DNA of 64,000 nucleotides from Haliclona indistincta (lineage: Eukaryota; Porifera; Demospongiae; Haplosclerida; Chalinidae): contig OZ024790.1 of assembly GCA_964017065.1 (NCBI GenBank), positions 6,145,498-6,209,497 on the forward strand. The letters are read 5' to 3'. This document shows, piece after piece, positions 1 through 15,001 of the stretch; the first letter of the stretch is position 1; the number at the start of each line of letters is the position of its first letter. The notes under the pieces are model-generated. The model had not been told where the DNA came from. It did not search any database and saw only the letters and a list, made by a program, of their open reading frames with translations. The position numbers and the translations under genes are program-made.

Positions 1-383
1 AACTGGAGGATGGCGACGTAACGAAGGTGAGAGGAGTAGATCGACCTCTTGTTCACTCAGTGTTGCTATGGGTAGCTGGAGTATATGTAGCTCCAGTAAC
101 ATATCCAGTAGAGCCTGCTGCATTGAGGTGACTAGTTTATCTCTCAGCTCTGTCATTCCGACATTGCCTCGCTCCCAGATATGCATCGCGATCGAGTAGC
201 CAGAGTTAGTGATAGGATACTCGGCTCTTATTTCTACTTCGTCTGGTGTGGGCGGAGCAGTTGAGAGGGGCTGGAATGGAAGGATGCCTGGTTGAGGAGC
301 AAGTACGGCACCAGTTGGCGAGATTAGAGAGACGCAAACTACAGCCATACCTGTGGAGAGAGAGAAAATGGACAAGAGATCAT

Positions 384-437
<54 letters not shown>

Positions 438-3400
438 GCACACACTCACTTACCTCTCCCTCGAGTATGTGGTCGTATGTACAGAAACAAGTGATCAATT
501 TCGACATCTTCAGGCAAGCCACCACTACGCAGTGCATCTTGCAGCTCAGGATACGCTACTAGCTTTGTACGAACACTTTGTTGCTGTTGCTTGGGGTCAT
601 TGGCTCCACTCTCGAAGGTGAACTGTGGACGCTGAAAGTTCAGGCTCATCACTTGGAGAAGATAGAAGAACAGCACATGAGGGTTAGGGAACCATTGAGG
701 AGGGACAAGAGAGAGGACCTCTGATGGTGCTTGAGGGGAGGGCTGAAGGAAGTGGACGTCAGCAGGAGAGAGGCGGAGCTTGAGATTACGAGAGTAAGAG
801 GCGCACATCATCTCAAGAGCAGCATGATCTAGCTTCTGATGAATCACACGCAACATACGATCCTGAAGAGCTTTAGCTTAAGTGAGAGAGAGACAGAGAG
901 AGAGAGTGAGAGAGAGAGTCATATTTTGCAAACATGGTATCCTAGCTCTGGTCTTACATGGTTCAGTGATTCCATATAGCTCTAGTACGATACTCTCTTG
1001 TGGTCTACTGTCAGCTCCTGTGAGACTGAGCAGAGAGTTAGAGAGACCACGATGACTAGAGGAGAACAACATCTAGAGAGAGAGAGAGAGAGGGGGAGGG
1101 AGGGAGGGAGGGAGAGGGAGGGAGGGAGAGAGAGGGAGGGAGAGAGGGGGAGGGAGGGGGAGAGAGGGAGGGAGAGGGAGGGGGGAGAGAGAGAGAGAGC
1201 AGGGATACAGTAGCAGTGCTCAACTTTATTACTACTCACATCACCAGGATCAGGAACACTCTTTTGATAGGAGAGATTACTGATAGTGTCTAGAGAGAGA
1301 GAGAGAGAGAGAGAGAGAAATGACAGTACACACACTCTCTCACTCACTCACTCACTCACTCACTCACTCACTCACTCACTCTCTCATTCACTCCCTCTCT
1401 CACCATTGGCTCTAGTCTCTGGTCGTTCCAAAAACTCATCCTCGGCACTGTGCAGTGTTGATGAAACCTGGCACAGCGACTCGTCCACTCTCAGATAGAA
1501 TATAGCCTCCTCTCCATCCTCCATGACATCTTGTAGTACGTAGACATCAGAGCGATTGTTAACAACAAAGGCATCTAGAGCAGCTCGAGTGATTGCCAGG
1601 GCAGCTAGAGAAGAGAGAAAGAGGAGGAGAGAGGGAAGGAGGGAGGGAGGGAGGGAGGGAGGGAGGGGGAGGGAGAGAGGGAGGGAGGGAGGGAGGGAGG
1701 GAGGGAGGGAGGGAGGGAGGGAGGGAGGGAGGGAGGGAGGGAGGGAGGGAGGGAGGGAGAGGATAAACATAAGCATGTGTATTTTGTACAGTGTTTAATT
1801 GACTCACATTTAGCGTTGCGTAATCTCCAGTGTGGTGTGATGTGTTGACGCCACTTACACTTACACTCAAACTGATGTGGCTTGAACATGCCCACTGTAC
1901 CGCTCTCTCGGACACCTGGAGAACATCACACCATCACTACTATCACCATTACCACTTTCCCACCATCACTACCTCCCCACCCTCCCTCTATCACCACTCT
2001 CCCACCCTATTGTGTAGCCACCATCACTACCCTCCCACTATCACCAATGTCCCACCCTCGTTACCCCCCCACTATCACAAGCTTCACACCCTCCCACTCC
2101 CTCACCACTCTCTCATCCTCACTACTCTCCCATCCTCACACCCCTCACTAGCTACCCTCCACCCAGCTCACTATGGTGCTCTGTCATGGTCCCAGTAACC
2201 CAGGCATCAGATGCTGACTCAGGCAGTAGATGAACACTGCAGTTACGACTCTCCAGCATATCACGCAGTAGGTGGAGCTACAGGGCAGTAACCATGGTAA
2301 CAAACACTGCGCTGCTCTCTACCTGATTGGTCCTATGGCAGGCGGTCTCTACCAGAGAGATGACAGATTGAGAGAAACGATCCAGCTGGTCACATTGAGA
2401 CTTAGTGAGCTGTTGAGAACGCCTGGAATGAAAACACTACATGATCCACTTTAGCTGACAAGAATAATGATTGTTAATTTTTACAGTCACGTGGTATATG
2501 TGAACAGCACACGAATTCGAAAAACACTGTATTTAGTACTGACCTGTGATGTTGGTATATCTCTACTTTATTAGGCAGCACTCTTAATACGAGCCAGAAC
2601 AGTAGTCTCGTCACTAGTGATGGTGGAGTAGGAGGGAGGGATTGATCAGAGGGACGTCGACTGAACACACTCGATCCACTCTCACTGGCTTCATAATGAC
2701 TACCACCAGCTGCACCGCCGACACTACTCACACTGCTCCGCCCACTTACAAACGAGAGGGGGTGTGATGGTGGAGGGAGGGGTCCCAGAGAGATGGAGCG
2801 CCTGTGGGTACGCTTGTGAGGGTGGGAGGAGGGACCAGGGGGCGGAGTCCTAGAGTGATCAAGTGATCGTCTCATATTATGAGGTGGAGTGTGTGGAGCA
2901 GTAGTAAGACGATGATCGATGGAGAGAGAGGGCAGTGGGCGGGGCGTGAAGTAATAATAGTCACTATTAGTATTACTGATGGAGAGATCGGACGTGGGTG
3001 TGGCTTCTAGTTGCTATGGAGACAAGACACCAAGTCAATAGCTTGTAGCAGCAGTCATCATGATTTTATTTGCAGTACAAAATTTGAACATAAATTTTTA
3101 CCTTTAAAAACAGCTGCTGGCAGTGTGTTACTCCACACACAAACTTGGTTGCTACTGGATACAGGATGCAGTTGGTCTCTCGACTGGTTTGCACATGAGT
3201 AGCTACTGATCGCAACAAGGAGGAACTGACATTACGAGACGATGAGAGCTCTCTAGCACAAGATAGGAGCTCATCAAATACCAACCACTCCATCTGAGAG
3301 AGGAGTGAGTGAGTGAGTGAGTGAGTGAGTGAGTGAGTGAGTGAGTGAATGAGTGCATGAATGAGTGAGTGAATGAGTGAGTGAGTGCATGAGTGAGTGA

Positions 3401-6400
3401 ATGAATGGGCGAGTGAATGAGTGAGTGAGTGAGTGAGTGAGTGAGTCTGTGAATTAGTGAGTGACCTTGTTCTTCATAGCGTTGATCACTGAATGATAGC
3501 ACTGTGGTATAGCTGACAATGCACTGTAGAGTGAGTAAAGACTCTATATCATATCTTAGCTCAGTGTCACATACCTTTCTGTGTCTGGTTTCTCATGATC
3601 GGATGAACAGCAGTAACACGTCATTCTGAGTGACATGGACCATTTGTTATCATCCACACTTGGTAGAGAACCTAGACACAAGAGCTAGTCTAGTACAGCA
3701 CCTCACTGGAGCACAGCATGACTCACCTACACACAGTGGAAGGGATTCATCCAGGGCTACTGACATGCCTTCATTGCTCAGCCCCTCTTCCTCGTCTCCA
3801 ACTCGAGTGAGTGAGTAGCCAAGATGAACGAACAGAGGTGCCGTGAATTGCTGAGGCTGTGCCGGCATGCTCAGAGAGAACGAGGAAGAGAACAACGGTG
3901 AGAAGACAGGAGCGTCACTGCTAGCCTCGCTGCCTGCGTCGGTGAGTGAAGTATCCAGAGCGGAGTCCTCTTGTAAGCTAATCGTGTCGTCTGCTGGTAG
4001 CGAGGGGGACCTCCTACCATCCTCACCCTCTTCAGTCGGCCCAGTTGGTGCGCTCACAGAGGGGCAGTACCACAGCAAACCAGGGCACCCGATGACCGGC
4101 TGGAACCCAAGAGCTTCTAATAGCTGCAACACAAGTCGTGTGATATCTTTCTTCTTTAGCTCACACTGTGAGTGATCCTCATCTAGCATCGTAGATGAGA
4201 AAGAGCATAACCCAGGGCCGCTGTCTCGCACCGTTCCCAGGGTCTCCAGGAGAGAGGAGGAAAGACTCTAGTGAGTGAGTGACTAGCTGGTCTTTGAGGT
4301 AGAGTTGAACATGGCAGCATACAGTGGGGATTAGAGGAGTGAGATTAACAGAGAGCTGAGCCCGATCGCAGTGATGGAGGGCGTCTGTTAGAGATGCGGG
4401 AGGGAGAGGGAGGTCTTGAGTGAGTGCAGTGTGGGCCGCTTTAAAAAAGCTTTTAAATGCAAGTGACGTAGCTTTGCTGTCAATGAGTAGTTATCGAGTG
4501 AAGGATAGGAGATGAGAAGAGTGTTTGAATGGTGGTGTCTGGGGAAGGAGGAGTGTGGAGGGGAGTGAGGGGTTCAGGACCGAGCAAGACAGAGAGGTTA
4601 GTCCGCAGCAACACGACAGGTAGCCCGAGAGGAGAGGAGCCTGTCAGAGGCATACAATTGCCTTTCAAGACGGAGAAGAAACAAGGCATGAAGATTAAGA
4701 ATAACTCGTCTTCGGCTTTATCGTGTTCTTCCACAAACGCGAAGCACCTCCACAAGAACTCACTGCCAGTGTCTTCAGATATTTGACAGAGCTCACAGAA
4801 TGGGGCGAGTGAGTCTGAGTGAACCAGTCTCGTGAGTAGCTTGTGTGTGTTCATGACAGTGTCCAGAGAAGGGACACTCTGAGGACTAAGAGTCTGGATG
4901 AGATCAAGGAGTTCACGATGGAGGTGAGTATTGAGAGGAGAGCAGTCACCACGACTGACAGCTGTGGAGGATTGAGGAAGAGCTAGAGAGAGAGAGAGAG
5001 GGAGGGAGAGGGAGGGAGAGGGAGGAGAGAGAGGGAGAGAGAGGGAGGAAAGAGAGGGAGGAAGGAGAGAGAGGGAGGAAAGAGAGGGAGGAGAGAGAGG
5101 GAGGAGAGAGATGGAGAGAGAGAGAGAGGGAGGAGAGAGAGGGAGGAAGGGAGGATAGAGGGAGGGGGAAGAGAGAGGGAGGGAGAGGAAGGGAGGGAGG
5201 GAGAGGAAGGGAGAGAGAGGAAGAGAGAGAGGGTGAGAGGGAGGAGAGAGGGAGGGGGAGAAAAAACGGAGGGAGAAAGTCAGAACTGATCTCTACATGC
5301 ACATGTTAACAGCTTACCTTCAGGAAAGGCTGATAGTGCCATGGCTGTAGCTTGTGACTTGCATACAGTGATGATGGTAGGGGCTGGAGCTCAGAGCTAC
5401 TCTGATCTGAGTCTTTGTGAGAGCGCAGGAACGGGGCTGGGCAGTCAGGCTGGTCAGTGGGCGAGCTTAGAGAGAGGGTGTGTGAGTGGGAGGGGCAGAG
5501 GTGCAGGAAGCTGTTGATAATAGTCACTACTTCATCATCTAATGCTTGAACCTAATGATAGAATCAGTAATACAGTGACGGAATCAATGATACAGTGATG
5601 GAATCAATGATACAGTGAGAGAATCAATGATACAGTAATATAGCCTCGCCTCCAGTCCACACCCTTCAGTCACCCTTCACTAACTGAAGGGTGTGGACTG
5701 GAGGGTGAGGCGAGGCTGAAGGGTGAGGCGAGGCTAACAGTAATACAGTGATAGAATCAGTTGATCAGTCAACTGATTGAACATGTGATGCACTACGCAC
5801 ATACTTTGTTAGCAATCTCTGTCATGGTGAGGTTGTTGAGGTACGATAGTCCAGGTGATGTATCAGTGATGGTACCACATTGAGGCTCCACCCACAACTC
5901 ACAGCTGATGACCCCTGATGTGTCTGCAGGGAACACAACGTACTGTAGCAATGCCAGCGGAGAGGGGGCACTAGTGTCACTAGAGCATTGCTGGAGGGAG
6001 GGAGAGAGGAGGGAGGGAGAGGGAGGGAGGGAGGGAGGGGGAGAGAGAGGGGGAGGGAGAGAGAGAGAGAGAGGAAGAGAGAGAGAGATCAATTGAGTGA
6101 CACAGAGTGGTTGTTATCTACAGAGCAAGCAGTATGAGTCACCTGTACTTTCAGTGGTACGACTAGTGTAATGACTCCATTATAAGCTCCTGCAATATGA
6201 TAACCCTCTCTCATTCTGCAGTGCAGTAGAGCAGTCAGTACTGTAGTGTGGTGAGAGGGGCGGAGCTCTCGTTGCCATCGGTAACGACACATGTACTTCA
6301 TAGGAACAGGGTACGTCGGCTTCCTTTCCTTCATTCAACACTTCATACCTACAACGAGAGAGAGAGTCACGGAGCAGTATCTACAGAGAGTCTCTGGTAG

Positions 6401-7867
6401 AGCCAGGACACCTGTGCACTAAGCAATAAGCCGTACAACTCCTTGAGCCCGGGCTAGGAGCTCTGACTGAGCCTATGTGCCCACCCACTCACCTAATGAG
6501 GGCCTTGTTGAGTTGCTTGGTGAGTATGGTAGCACACGCCATCTTGGGGAGCTGAGCTGTGCTTCTCCGTCTACTGGGAGTGACCTGTACACTCAAGCTA
6601 GCCTGCACGCTGGAGCTAGCCTGCATTGAGTCCAGTGACATCTGTAGAGCAGCTATGGATTGCTGGAGGTTACTGAGTGTCTCCTTCCTCATCAGGTAAG
6701 GCGTTCCTTCAATATGGTTAACATGCAGTACGATGCAGGGATGCTTCTGGGCTACACGGATCACACAGAAGTACCGCGGAGCAGAGGGAGGAAGAACACG
6801 GACATACGAGTGAGTATCTAGTAACACGAATGATGCCCACTCCTTCAGGAAAGAGAAGAGCTTGGAGGCAGCAACACGGCATTGTATGGTGGAGTAGCGA
6901 CCATAGGGAGAGGGAGAGAGAAGGTGAGAGGGGAGGGGTGAGTCACGATGGAGGATGAGGAGTATCTTGTCAGTATGGAACCATTTTGACCAGAGATTGA
7001 TATCGATGGAGCAGAGCGGTTTCCAGAAGCTGAGCAACGCATCAGATGACCTATGAGAAAGAGAGAGAGCAGGCATGATTGACGGAGAAAATGGGTCAGC
7101 ATTGCTCACTTTTCAGCTCCCGCTGCTGTGGGTGAGGGCATCTGTGAAGAAGAAAAAGGTGAGGTTTAGAACAAGAGAGTTTTTAAAGAGAGGCTAACTG
7201 GCTTGGCGGTATTCTGCGGAAAGAAGAACAATGGAGTGCCTTCCTTGACGTGCTGAGGGACATGGTATACATCTGGTCTTGATGAAAAGGCAAGGAGAAG
7301 GACCAGGAGATTGTCAGAATGGATTAGACTGAGTGAGAGAGAAAGGAAGGAAGGAAGGAAGGAAGGAAGGGAGGGAGGGAGGGAGGGAGGGAGGGAGGAA
7401 GGGAGGGAGGGAGGGAGGGAGGGAGGGAGGGAGGGAGGGAGGGAGGGAGGGAGGGAGGGAGGGAGGGAGGGAGGGAGGGAGAGAGAGAGAGAGAGAAAGG
7501 GAGGGAGGGAGGGAGAGAGGGAGGGAGAGAGGGAGGGAGAGAGGGAGGGAGAGAGAGAGAGAGGAGAGAGAGAGGGAGGGAGGGAGAAGATCATAGTTTT
7601 TGGATGTTATATTCTCTTTCTACCTCTTCAGTGTTTGCTTGAACCGTTTCAGAACATGCGAACTACAAGATGAGAGAAAGAGTGAGTGGGTGAATGAGTG
7701 AGCAAACACGCAAGTGACTGGAGGTGAGACCATGAGAGAGTGGGTGGGTGAGTGATAGCAGTATTACCGTAGACCAGGTAATGTATAGTCTGATCCTGTG
7801 GTCTGAAAATCTAACATGAAGTGATATGGTGCCTCAAATGATATTACCACCAACACAGACGAGTTAC

Positions 7868-7918
<51 letters not shown>

Positions 7919-7954
7919 GGAAGGGGAGAGATAGAGAGGGAGAGAGAGGAGAGA

Positions 7955-8013
<59 letters not shown>

Positions 8014-8055
8014 GGAAGGGGAGAGATAGAGAGGGAGAGAGAGGAGAGAAAGAGA

Positions 8056-8113
<58 letters not shown>

Positions 8114-11100
8114 GAGAGGGAGAGAGAGAGAGAGATAGTAAGTGAGTGTACTGTAGTTGCACTCACTTGGTGTTGGATAGCGGCCATTGCTATGGAGTGA
8201 TAAGAGGGTGTGGTCATTTAGTCACAGTATAATATTCACTTACTGTTTTGATTGTATATTTAATGGTTATATCTGGTTGCCATGGTAACGACAACACAAC
8301 CTCCAACTGATCATCTACAATTAAACATCAATTGCACAGTGATCATCAGCATTATTACCAACACACCTCTGACCAGTAGACTGGTAGTGAGGTACCCCTC
8401 TCTGATACGACTACCAATAACACTGAGAGAGAGAGAGAGAGAGAGAGAAGAGAATGTTGTACAATATAGGCACCTCATGTTGTTACCATGGTAACGATGC
8501 ATGTAGTGTGTTCTTGTGGTAAGTGTAGTGTAGGAGGGCGTGGTTATCAGTGCCTGTCGGGTCACAGGACTCCATCATGACAGGTGATAAACGATACTGC
8601 CATGCATCCTGATGAAGGGACCACAATAGAATAGCACGCTGGACATCAGTGATGGGGAGGGAGGAGCTAGCTGCAGTCAGCTACAGAGAGATAGAAGTGA
8701 GTGAGTGAGTGAGTGGGTGGGTGAGTGAGTGAGTGAGTGAGTGAGTGAGTGAGTGAGTGAGTGAGTGAGTGAGTGAGTGAGTGAGTGAGTGAGTGAGTGA
8801 GCAAGTTGGGTAGGTCAGTGAGTCATGATTAGGACAGGAGTATTCACACAGGTCCTACCTTGCTGGGATCGATGACACATCCATTGCATGCTTTGGTGAG
8901 GAAGAAGAGTGTCTCCATATCAGGACTGAACCCAAAACCAGTATGGGGATGTGCTCCGCCTCCTACCACTACTACCCAGCAGCTGACATTACCAGCTCTC
9001 AACTGACCCATCACGCTAGTCATGGAGCCACCAGTAGAGAAGCCACACACACCATCAGTGATCACGATTAGACCTAGACGAGACAGAGATAGATAGATAG
9101 AAGGAGCAGGAGGGAGGGAGAGAGTGAGTGTGGGTGAATGAGTGAGTGGGCGGGTGAGCGAGTGAGTGAGTGAGTGAGTGAGTGAGTGAGTGAGTGAGTG
9201 GGTGAGTGAGTGAGTCAAGGATCAAGTGAGAATACATGTACCTCTCATGGCGCTGCGTGGTAGCAGCTGTATCCCCAGTAGTCCTGCCTTGATCATTTCC
9301 TCTAAACTGACATTGCCCACTCCACGTCCACTACCATCACTTGAACCACGCCCTTGACCACGCCCATAGCCTACAGTGTGCATGGCATAGATGACAGTGA
9401 TACAAAGGCACTTTGCCTTTGTTAATGCCTATTGCATATCAACTTCCGTTGAGTGAGCTTTACGATAAAAGCGTTCCCAGTCGCAACTGTATGTGTGTAC
9501 ATGATATAGAGTTGCTTGCTCCCACCCCATATTGTATTTTTGTTTTCAATATTGTCAAAAATTAATGAGAAACTCTAATAGTGTATTAATGTGTGTGGTC
9601 ACTGTAGTGATAAAATGAGCTAGTAAGTCACCACAAATTAGCGCTTGGAATAAATATAAAAGAAAAGAAAAATAATTCCGAAAAAAATAATAAACTCAAT
9701 TAAAGATAATATGATTGCTACAATGACCATAATGACAATAAACATAATGAATATGATACTCAACCACAATCCACCGACCAAGACCACCTGTAGGTTAGAT
9801 AGGCCGACTAGTACAGCTGCCACAGCGAAGAACACATTCCAACCAAGAGTACCGTAAGGCATTTGATAGCTAAAACCAGTCGCAAAACTAAACCCCAGTG
9901 AACCATAGGATGCAGCAAAACCAAGAAGAAGACCAGTATAGAATATCGAGGCGACTGCCAGAAGTGGACTCCCAAACACATAAATATACTTCAACAGGAA
10001 GAAAGTATAGTGTATGCCTTCAAATCTTGACTGGATTTTTTCAACAGCATCCGTTACATCAGGCGGTAGCTCTTTCATCCCAGCTGTATGCAGTAGATCA
10101 ATAACAAACCCAATCGGATACTCCTTTACATAATAGTAGTTTCCAATCGCAAAAGTGAAGACTCCAATAAGCGGAAGTACAAGCCCACCACCAATCATAT
10201 ACCAGAGGTAAGGGCTTACCTGAACCGTGTTGTTGACCGAAAAATTCTTGTTCTCATCAAGAAATTTAGCTCCAATGCACACGATCATGAGTACCTGGGT
10301 TAGCATCTGACCAACCAAATGAAGAAAGAAGTGCGTATGAAACCACTTAGCAGACGATGCCAACGGACCATCCCTTCGAACTTTGTATAGGGAATAAATA
10401 GAGTTTAGAACCACAGCACATCGAGTGCCGTATATCAGAAGAATAGACTGGAACGCTTGAACAGAAAACAATACTAGGTCTTTAATATCGACTTCATCCT
10501 GTTGGGTGCGTAAAATGTTCAAGAGCAGTTTAAACATGGCGCATATGGTGATGGGATAGACAAGAAGATCACCTATTACCAGACGAATCAAGTCAGCGTA
10601 CCTGTTTGTGCAGCAAAGATTACAACATTGGTCACAACACTGTTTCGTATCTTCGTAAGAAACTTTGATACCTCTACACCGTTTATACAAATACCGAACT
10701 ATGGTGCAAGGATGCAAGCAGGTGGCTATGGCGAAATTCAGCAAGGACAAAATGAAAGCGATGCCAGAGAAACCAATATCCACATAGTTGACAATGGTCT
10801 TCATGTCATCTAGTATGAAAAAGACGGTTGTGCCCACTATGCTACGCACGGCAGTAAATATAGTGAACAGAATTACCAGATACGTCCATACCTCGAGCCC
10901 GTAAGTGGAGAACAGAGGAAACAATTCTTCTTTGATTATTTTTTTACCAAATCTTGCTGCTTCACGCAGCGATTTTGCTTCAACTACAGAAACGAATCCA
11001 GATTTTCCGATTCGAGAAGTCATGATTTCGCAACACGATTCGCAGCCATATTCGCAACACTTTTCTCTACACGACAACACGTCGTCATCTTGGGAATCGT

Positions 11101-14100
11101 CGTCATCTTGGGAATCGTCGTCATCTTCAGCAGGTGGTCGCTCCGCATCATCCCGAGGAGCTTCGTGATCTAGATAGGATCCTATTTCCTGAAAAGCAAT
11201 CTCGAAATCTTCTCTCATAAGAATGTAACGACTGCCGTCTTCCCTCTCTGTGTATTCAACACGTTGTCGCACACCAACCAGTATTTGCATTGCACGGCCG
11301 GTGCATTGATCCTGACTCTGAGCGGAGACAACCATTTCTCTTTGATGGAAACTATGTACCGCTACAGCTTGTGGACCATCACGGTTAACTTGTTCTATTG
11401 CGGTGTCTTCTTGCGACGGAGCACCGTGAGCGCCGAACCTTTCCATTGCAAGTTGATCAGCCATTGCAGAAATAATCGCACTGTAGCCCTGACTTTCGCA
11501 CAAATCTATTGTCTTTAGAAGCACGGTTTATAACCCGCAATGCGGACAGTGGGTTGAAAGTTGTAACAGTGTGTTTTCACTTCCCAGCTTGAAAGAAGTT
11601 GATAAATCAGCGCGTTTATTACAGGCGGGCCGCCAGCGTTAACCTTCTTTACAGAGAATGATTTACTTGCCCTCTACATAACGCGCACCAAGCGCGAGTA
11701 ACTTTGTTATACGCGCTTTATACTCCAAGCTACTTTTATGTCTGTCTTTAACAGTGTTAATTGAAAAAATTTGTTCAGTAGGAATCATATTATTATGCCA
11801 CTGCAAAACATCAACTTCACCAAAAAGTTGGGCACAGGCGTTTTTCATAGCTGCCAACCGTCCCGAAACGTCCGGGACAGTCCCGGATTTACAGACCCTG
11901 TCCCGTGTCCCGCACGGAAGATACAGTTTGCTACCTTTGTCCCGGAAAGCCGGATGGGTCATGGCTGTCCAACACAAATCTGCTCAAGACGAATTTCATG
12001 AGCTATAATTAGAATACATCTACTAATAACTATTATTAAGAATGATTTAATTGTTTTTTATTAAAATTAAATTAAAAGAGCTCGAGTAGACTCCTCCAAC
12101 TGGTACATGTAGTATTAATTATGATGTAATTATTACGTAATAATATTCACGTGAATAAATTATAATGATATTAATAATAATTATTAAGTGAATTGATTGT
12201 CCCTGAAGTAGCTCCTAAAAAGTTGGCACCTATGGTTTTTGCACAGCTGTGAACAGTTTGTCTATTTTAACAACAAGAGCTATTATAGTCACCGAGCTGT
12301 AGCACTGAACTATTATCAGTGAGTAGTGCAGGAATCAGGGTAAACTGAAATATTTGATTGAAACCACACCCAGCAAGATTTGGTTTTGTCCACTAGGAAT
12401 AGGAGTCTGCGAGTGATCTTGCATGCTGACAGACTGAATTATCACAATATCTAACTTTTTATGTTAGTAATGAATGGCGGAAAGTAGTTGAGGCAATAAC
12501 TCAACCCGATAAGAAAATACTTGCACGTACAACTAGCATTGCCATGGTAGTTTGTGCATAGATATCTATGGTTTGTGTTACTATTGTGCTTTCTCGTAGA
12601 TAGTGGAGTTGTTTCAGTAACTGTCTGAGTTAGGACTTTTTTAATCAAAATTTGACCTTCGCAAATTTCTATCTTATTATTAATTTTTTGCACTGGTTGG
12701 TGCTGGGCGTGGTAATTAGGTGTGGCCGGTCTGGCGGGTTTCTCCCTCGGATTCAAAGACAGCTCTGTGATGGCTAGCCATCCATTCCACGAGCACAAGC
12801 TCACTAAAGTGGACACCAGACGAGTCTACTCGTTCTGTGAGGCGCGCTGGAAATGTGACTGTTGCCAGAGACATTTTAACGGGACGCTAGAGGACGAAAC
12901 ACACGCCTATCACTGCCACAAGTGTGAGTTTGACCTGTGCGAGGAGTGTCATGAGGGATCGCTACACTTCTTTCATCACCACCGGCTCCAGCCAGCTGAC
13001 CCACTGCTCCTCTACCCTCAGACAGACGGGCAATGGCGCTGTGACGCGTGTATGAGAGTGTTTAGCCCTCTCACAGAGAAGGTGAGAAAGGCAGAGGCTA
13101 GATAGGGATCTCTAATCGTGTTCTCTTCTTTACAGATGTCGTGGCATTGTTCTAAGTGTCAGATAGACTTGTGTCCAGATTGTAAGGAAGGGCGATGGAC
13201 TCATGTATTACACAAAGGATGTCAGCACACCATGTCACCTGTTGACCCAAGGATACTGTATCGATGTGACTCTGAATGGCAGTGTGATCACTGCGGTGAG
13301 ACCAAGACACACGGCAGCTCACTATGGACGCTGTTCCACTGTCACTCATGTGACCAGGATATCTGCTTGGATTGTTTCAGCGGACACAAGCACCACTTAC
13401 ACCATCACGGATTGATCAGAGTGGAAGGAGGCAGGGCTGACCAACCTCCCTGTCAGGTGTGCCATCGTAAAGAGCCATACCACTACACATGTCGTATCCC
13501 GTCCTGCCAGTTCACACTGTGTCAACGATGTTACACTAGCGATGCACCCTCCCACCCTCTCCATCCCCATCACATACTCCACAGAACAGACCCCGCCCAG
13601 TCGTACCCTCAGTCAGGAGGGGTGTGGCACTGTGATAACTGCACTAATCGTCACCCTCAGCACAGACAGACACCTCTTACCTCCGATGCTCCAATGTACC
13701 ATTGTGACACTTGCCAATACGACCTGTGTGAGACTTGCTACAATAATCAGAGACCACACCCACTGGTTCCTAACGAGGAGGTAGCAGTCTTACCAACATC
13801 TATTAGACTGCAGCAACGTCACTTTCTCACAGCAGAGGAGATGGCATACAAGAGACCCTCACAGCCTCGTCCAGCATTCATCCCTAGTCCCGCCCCTGTC
13901 TCTCCTCCTCCTTCAACTCATGGTCCGTCAATATGTCACTTGTGTGGACTAGCGTCCGCCAGACTAACACTAAAACACGGATCAAAGAGGCACTCTCGCG
14001 CTGTCTACTGTCACAAGTGTGCGTTCGAGTCACTGAAACAGAGACTAGCCTGTCCACTGTGTGGTAAACTGCCTGATGGACTGGCTGAGATGACTCCATG

Positions 14101-14882
14101 AAACAATATCTATTTATCATTCAAATTATAATACACATGATCATTAAATTATTGTGAAATGACTGCAGCTGTTCTAGATACGAGGCGGGAAGCTTATAAC
14201 ATAATAATTATGTCTGTACACAATATGGTGGAGCTTTCGTGCACTACAGCAATTCCTGTCTTCTTGCAATGCTGAAGTAGAGTGTCACCTTCATGCACTA
14301 ATGTGTTCAGTCTCTGTAGTAACTGTTGTGTTTATTCACACGATGGAGGACGATCAGAGACTGAACACATTAGTGCATGAAGGTGACACTCTACACTGTT
14401 CACTTCAGCATTGCAAGAAGACAAAATCTCTTGGTAAGACACAAGTTAGCTCATATTATTAACCCCATAGCATACCATGTAGTATCTCTTATTTTTAACC
14501 CCATAGCGTACCATGTAGTGTCTCTTATTATTAACCCCATAGCGTACCATGTAGTGTCTCTTACTATTAACCCATAGCGTACCATGTAGTGTCTCTTATT
14601 ATTAACCCCATAGCGTACCATGTAGTGTCTCTTATTTTTAACCCCATAGCGTACCATGTAGTGTCTCTTATTTTTAACCCCATAGTGTACCATGTAGTGT
14701 CTCTTATTATTAACCCCATAGCGTACCATGTAGTGTCTCTTATTATTAACCCCATAGCATATGTCTCTTACCTTGAGCTAGTGTGTTCTCTAGTTGATGT
14801 AGTCTCTGATCCAGTGAGGTAGTGACATCACTAACATTGCTCTGATCCAATATCACACCTTGTACTAACACCTCTACAGGCT

Positions 14883-14924
<42 letters not shown>

Positions 14925-14952
14925 GAGGGAGGGAGGGAGGGAGGGAGGGAGG

Positions 14953-15001
<49 letters not shown>

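Noticed and set aside
246..621. His-Thr-rich open frames over the CA repeat
   Set aside because: Translation of a (CA)n microsatellite in an SZT2 intron, with no conserved flanks.
1286..1915. Frames encoding SLTHSL, GREGGREG or PPSLPPSL repeats
   Set aside because: All are microsatellite translations on both strands; the same applies to similar frames at 3203-3502, 4946-5302, 7166-8217, 38574-39183, 44321-44624, 47334-48538, 49364-50024 and 50476-50831.
11663..11977. 104-codon minus-strand frame between the nested genes
   Set aside because: No recognisable domain, no signal peptide, no splice or promoter support, and it starts near a low-complexity GTCCCGG stretch.
14377..14822. Long frames on both strands with NPIAYHVVSL or RDTTWYAMGL repeats
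   Set aside because: They come from a 36 bp tandem repeat whose unit is a multiple of three; not a protein repeat.
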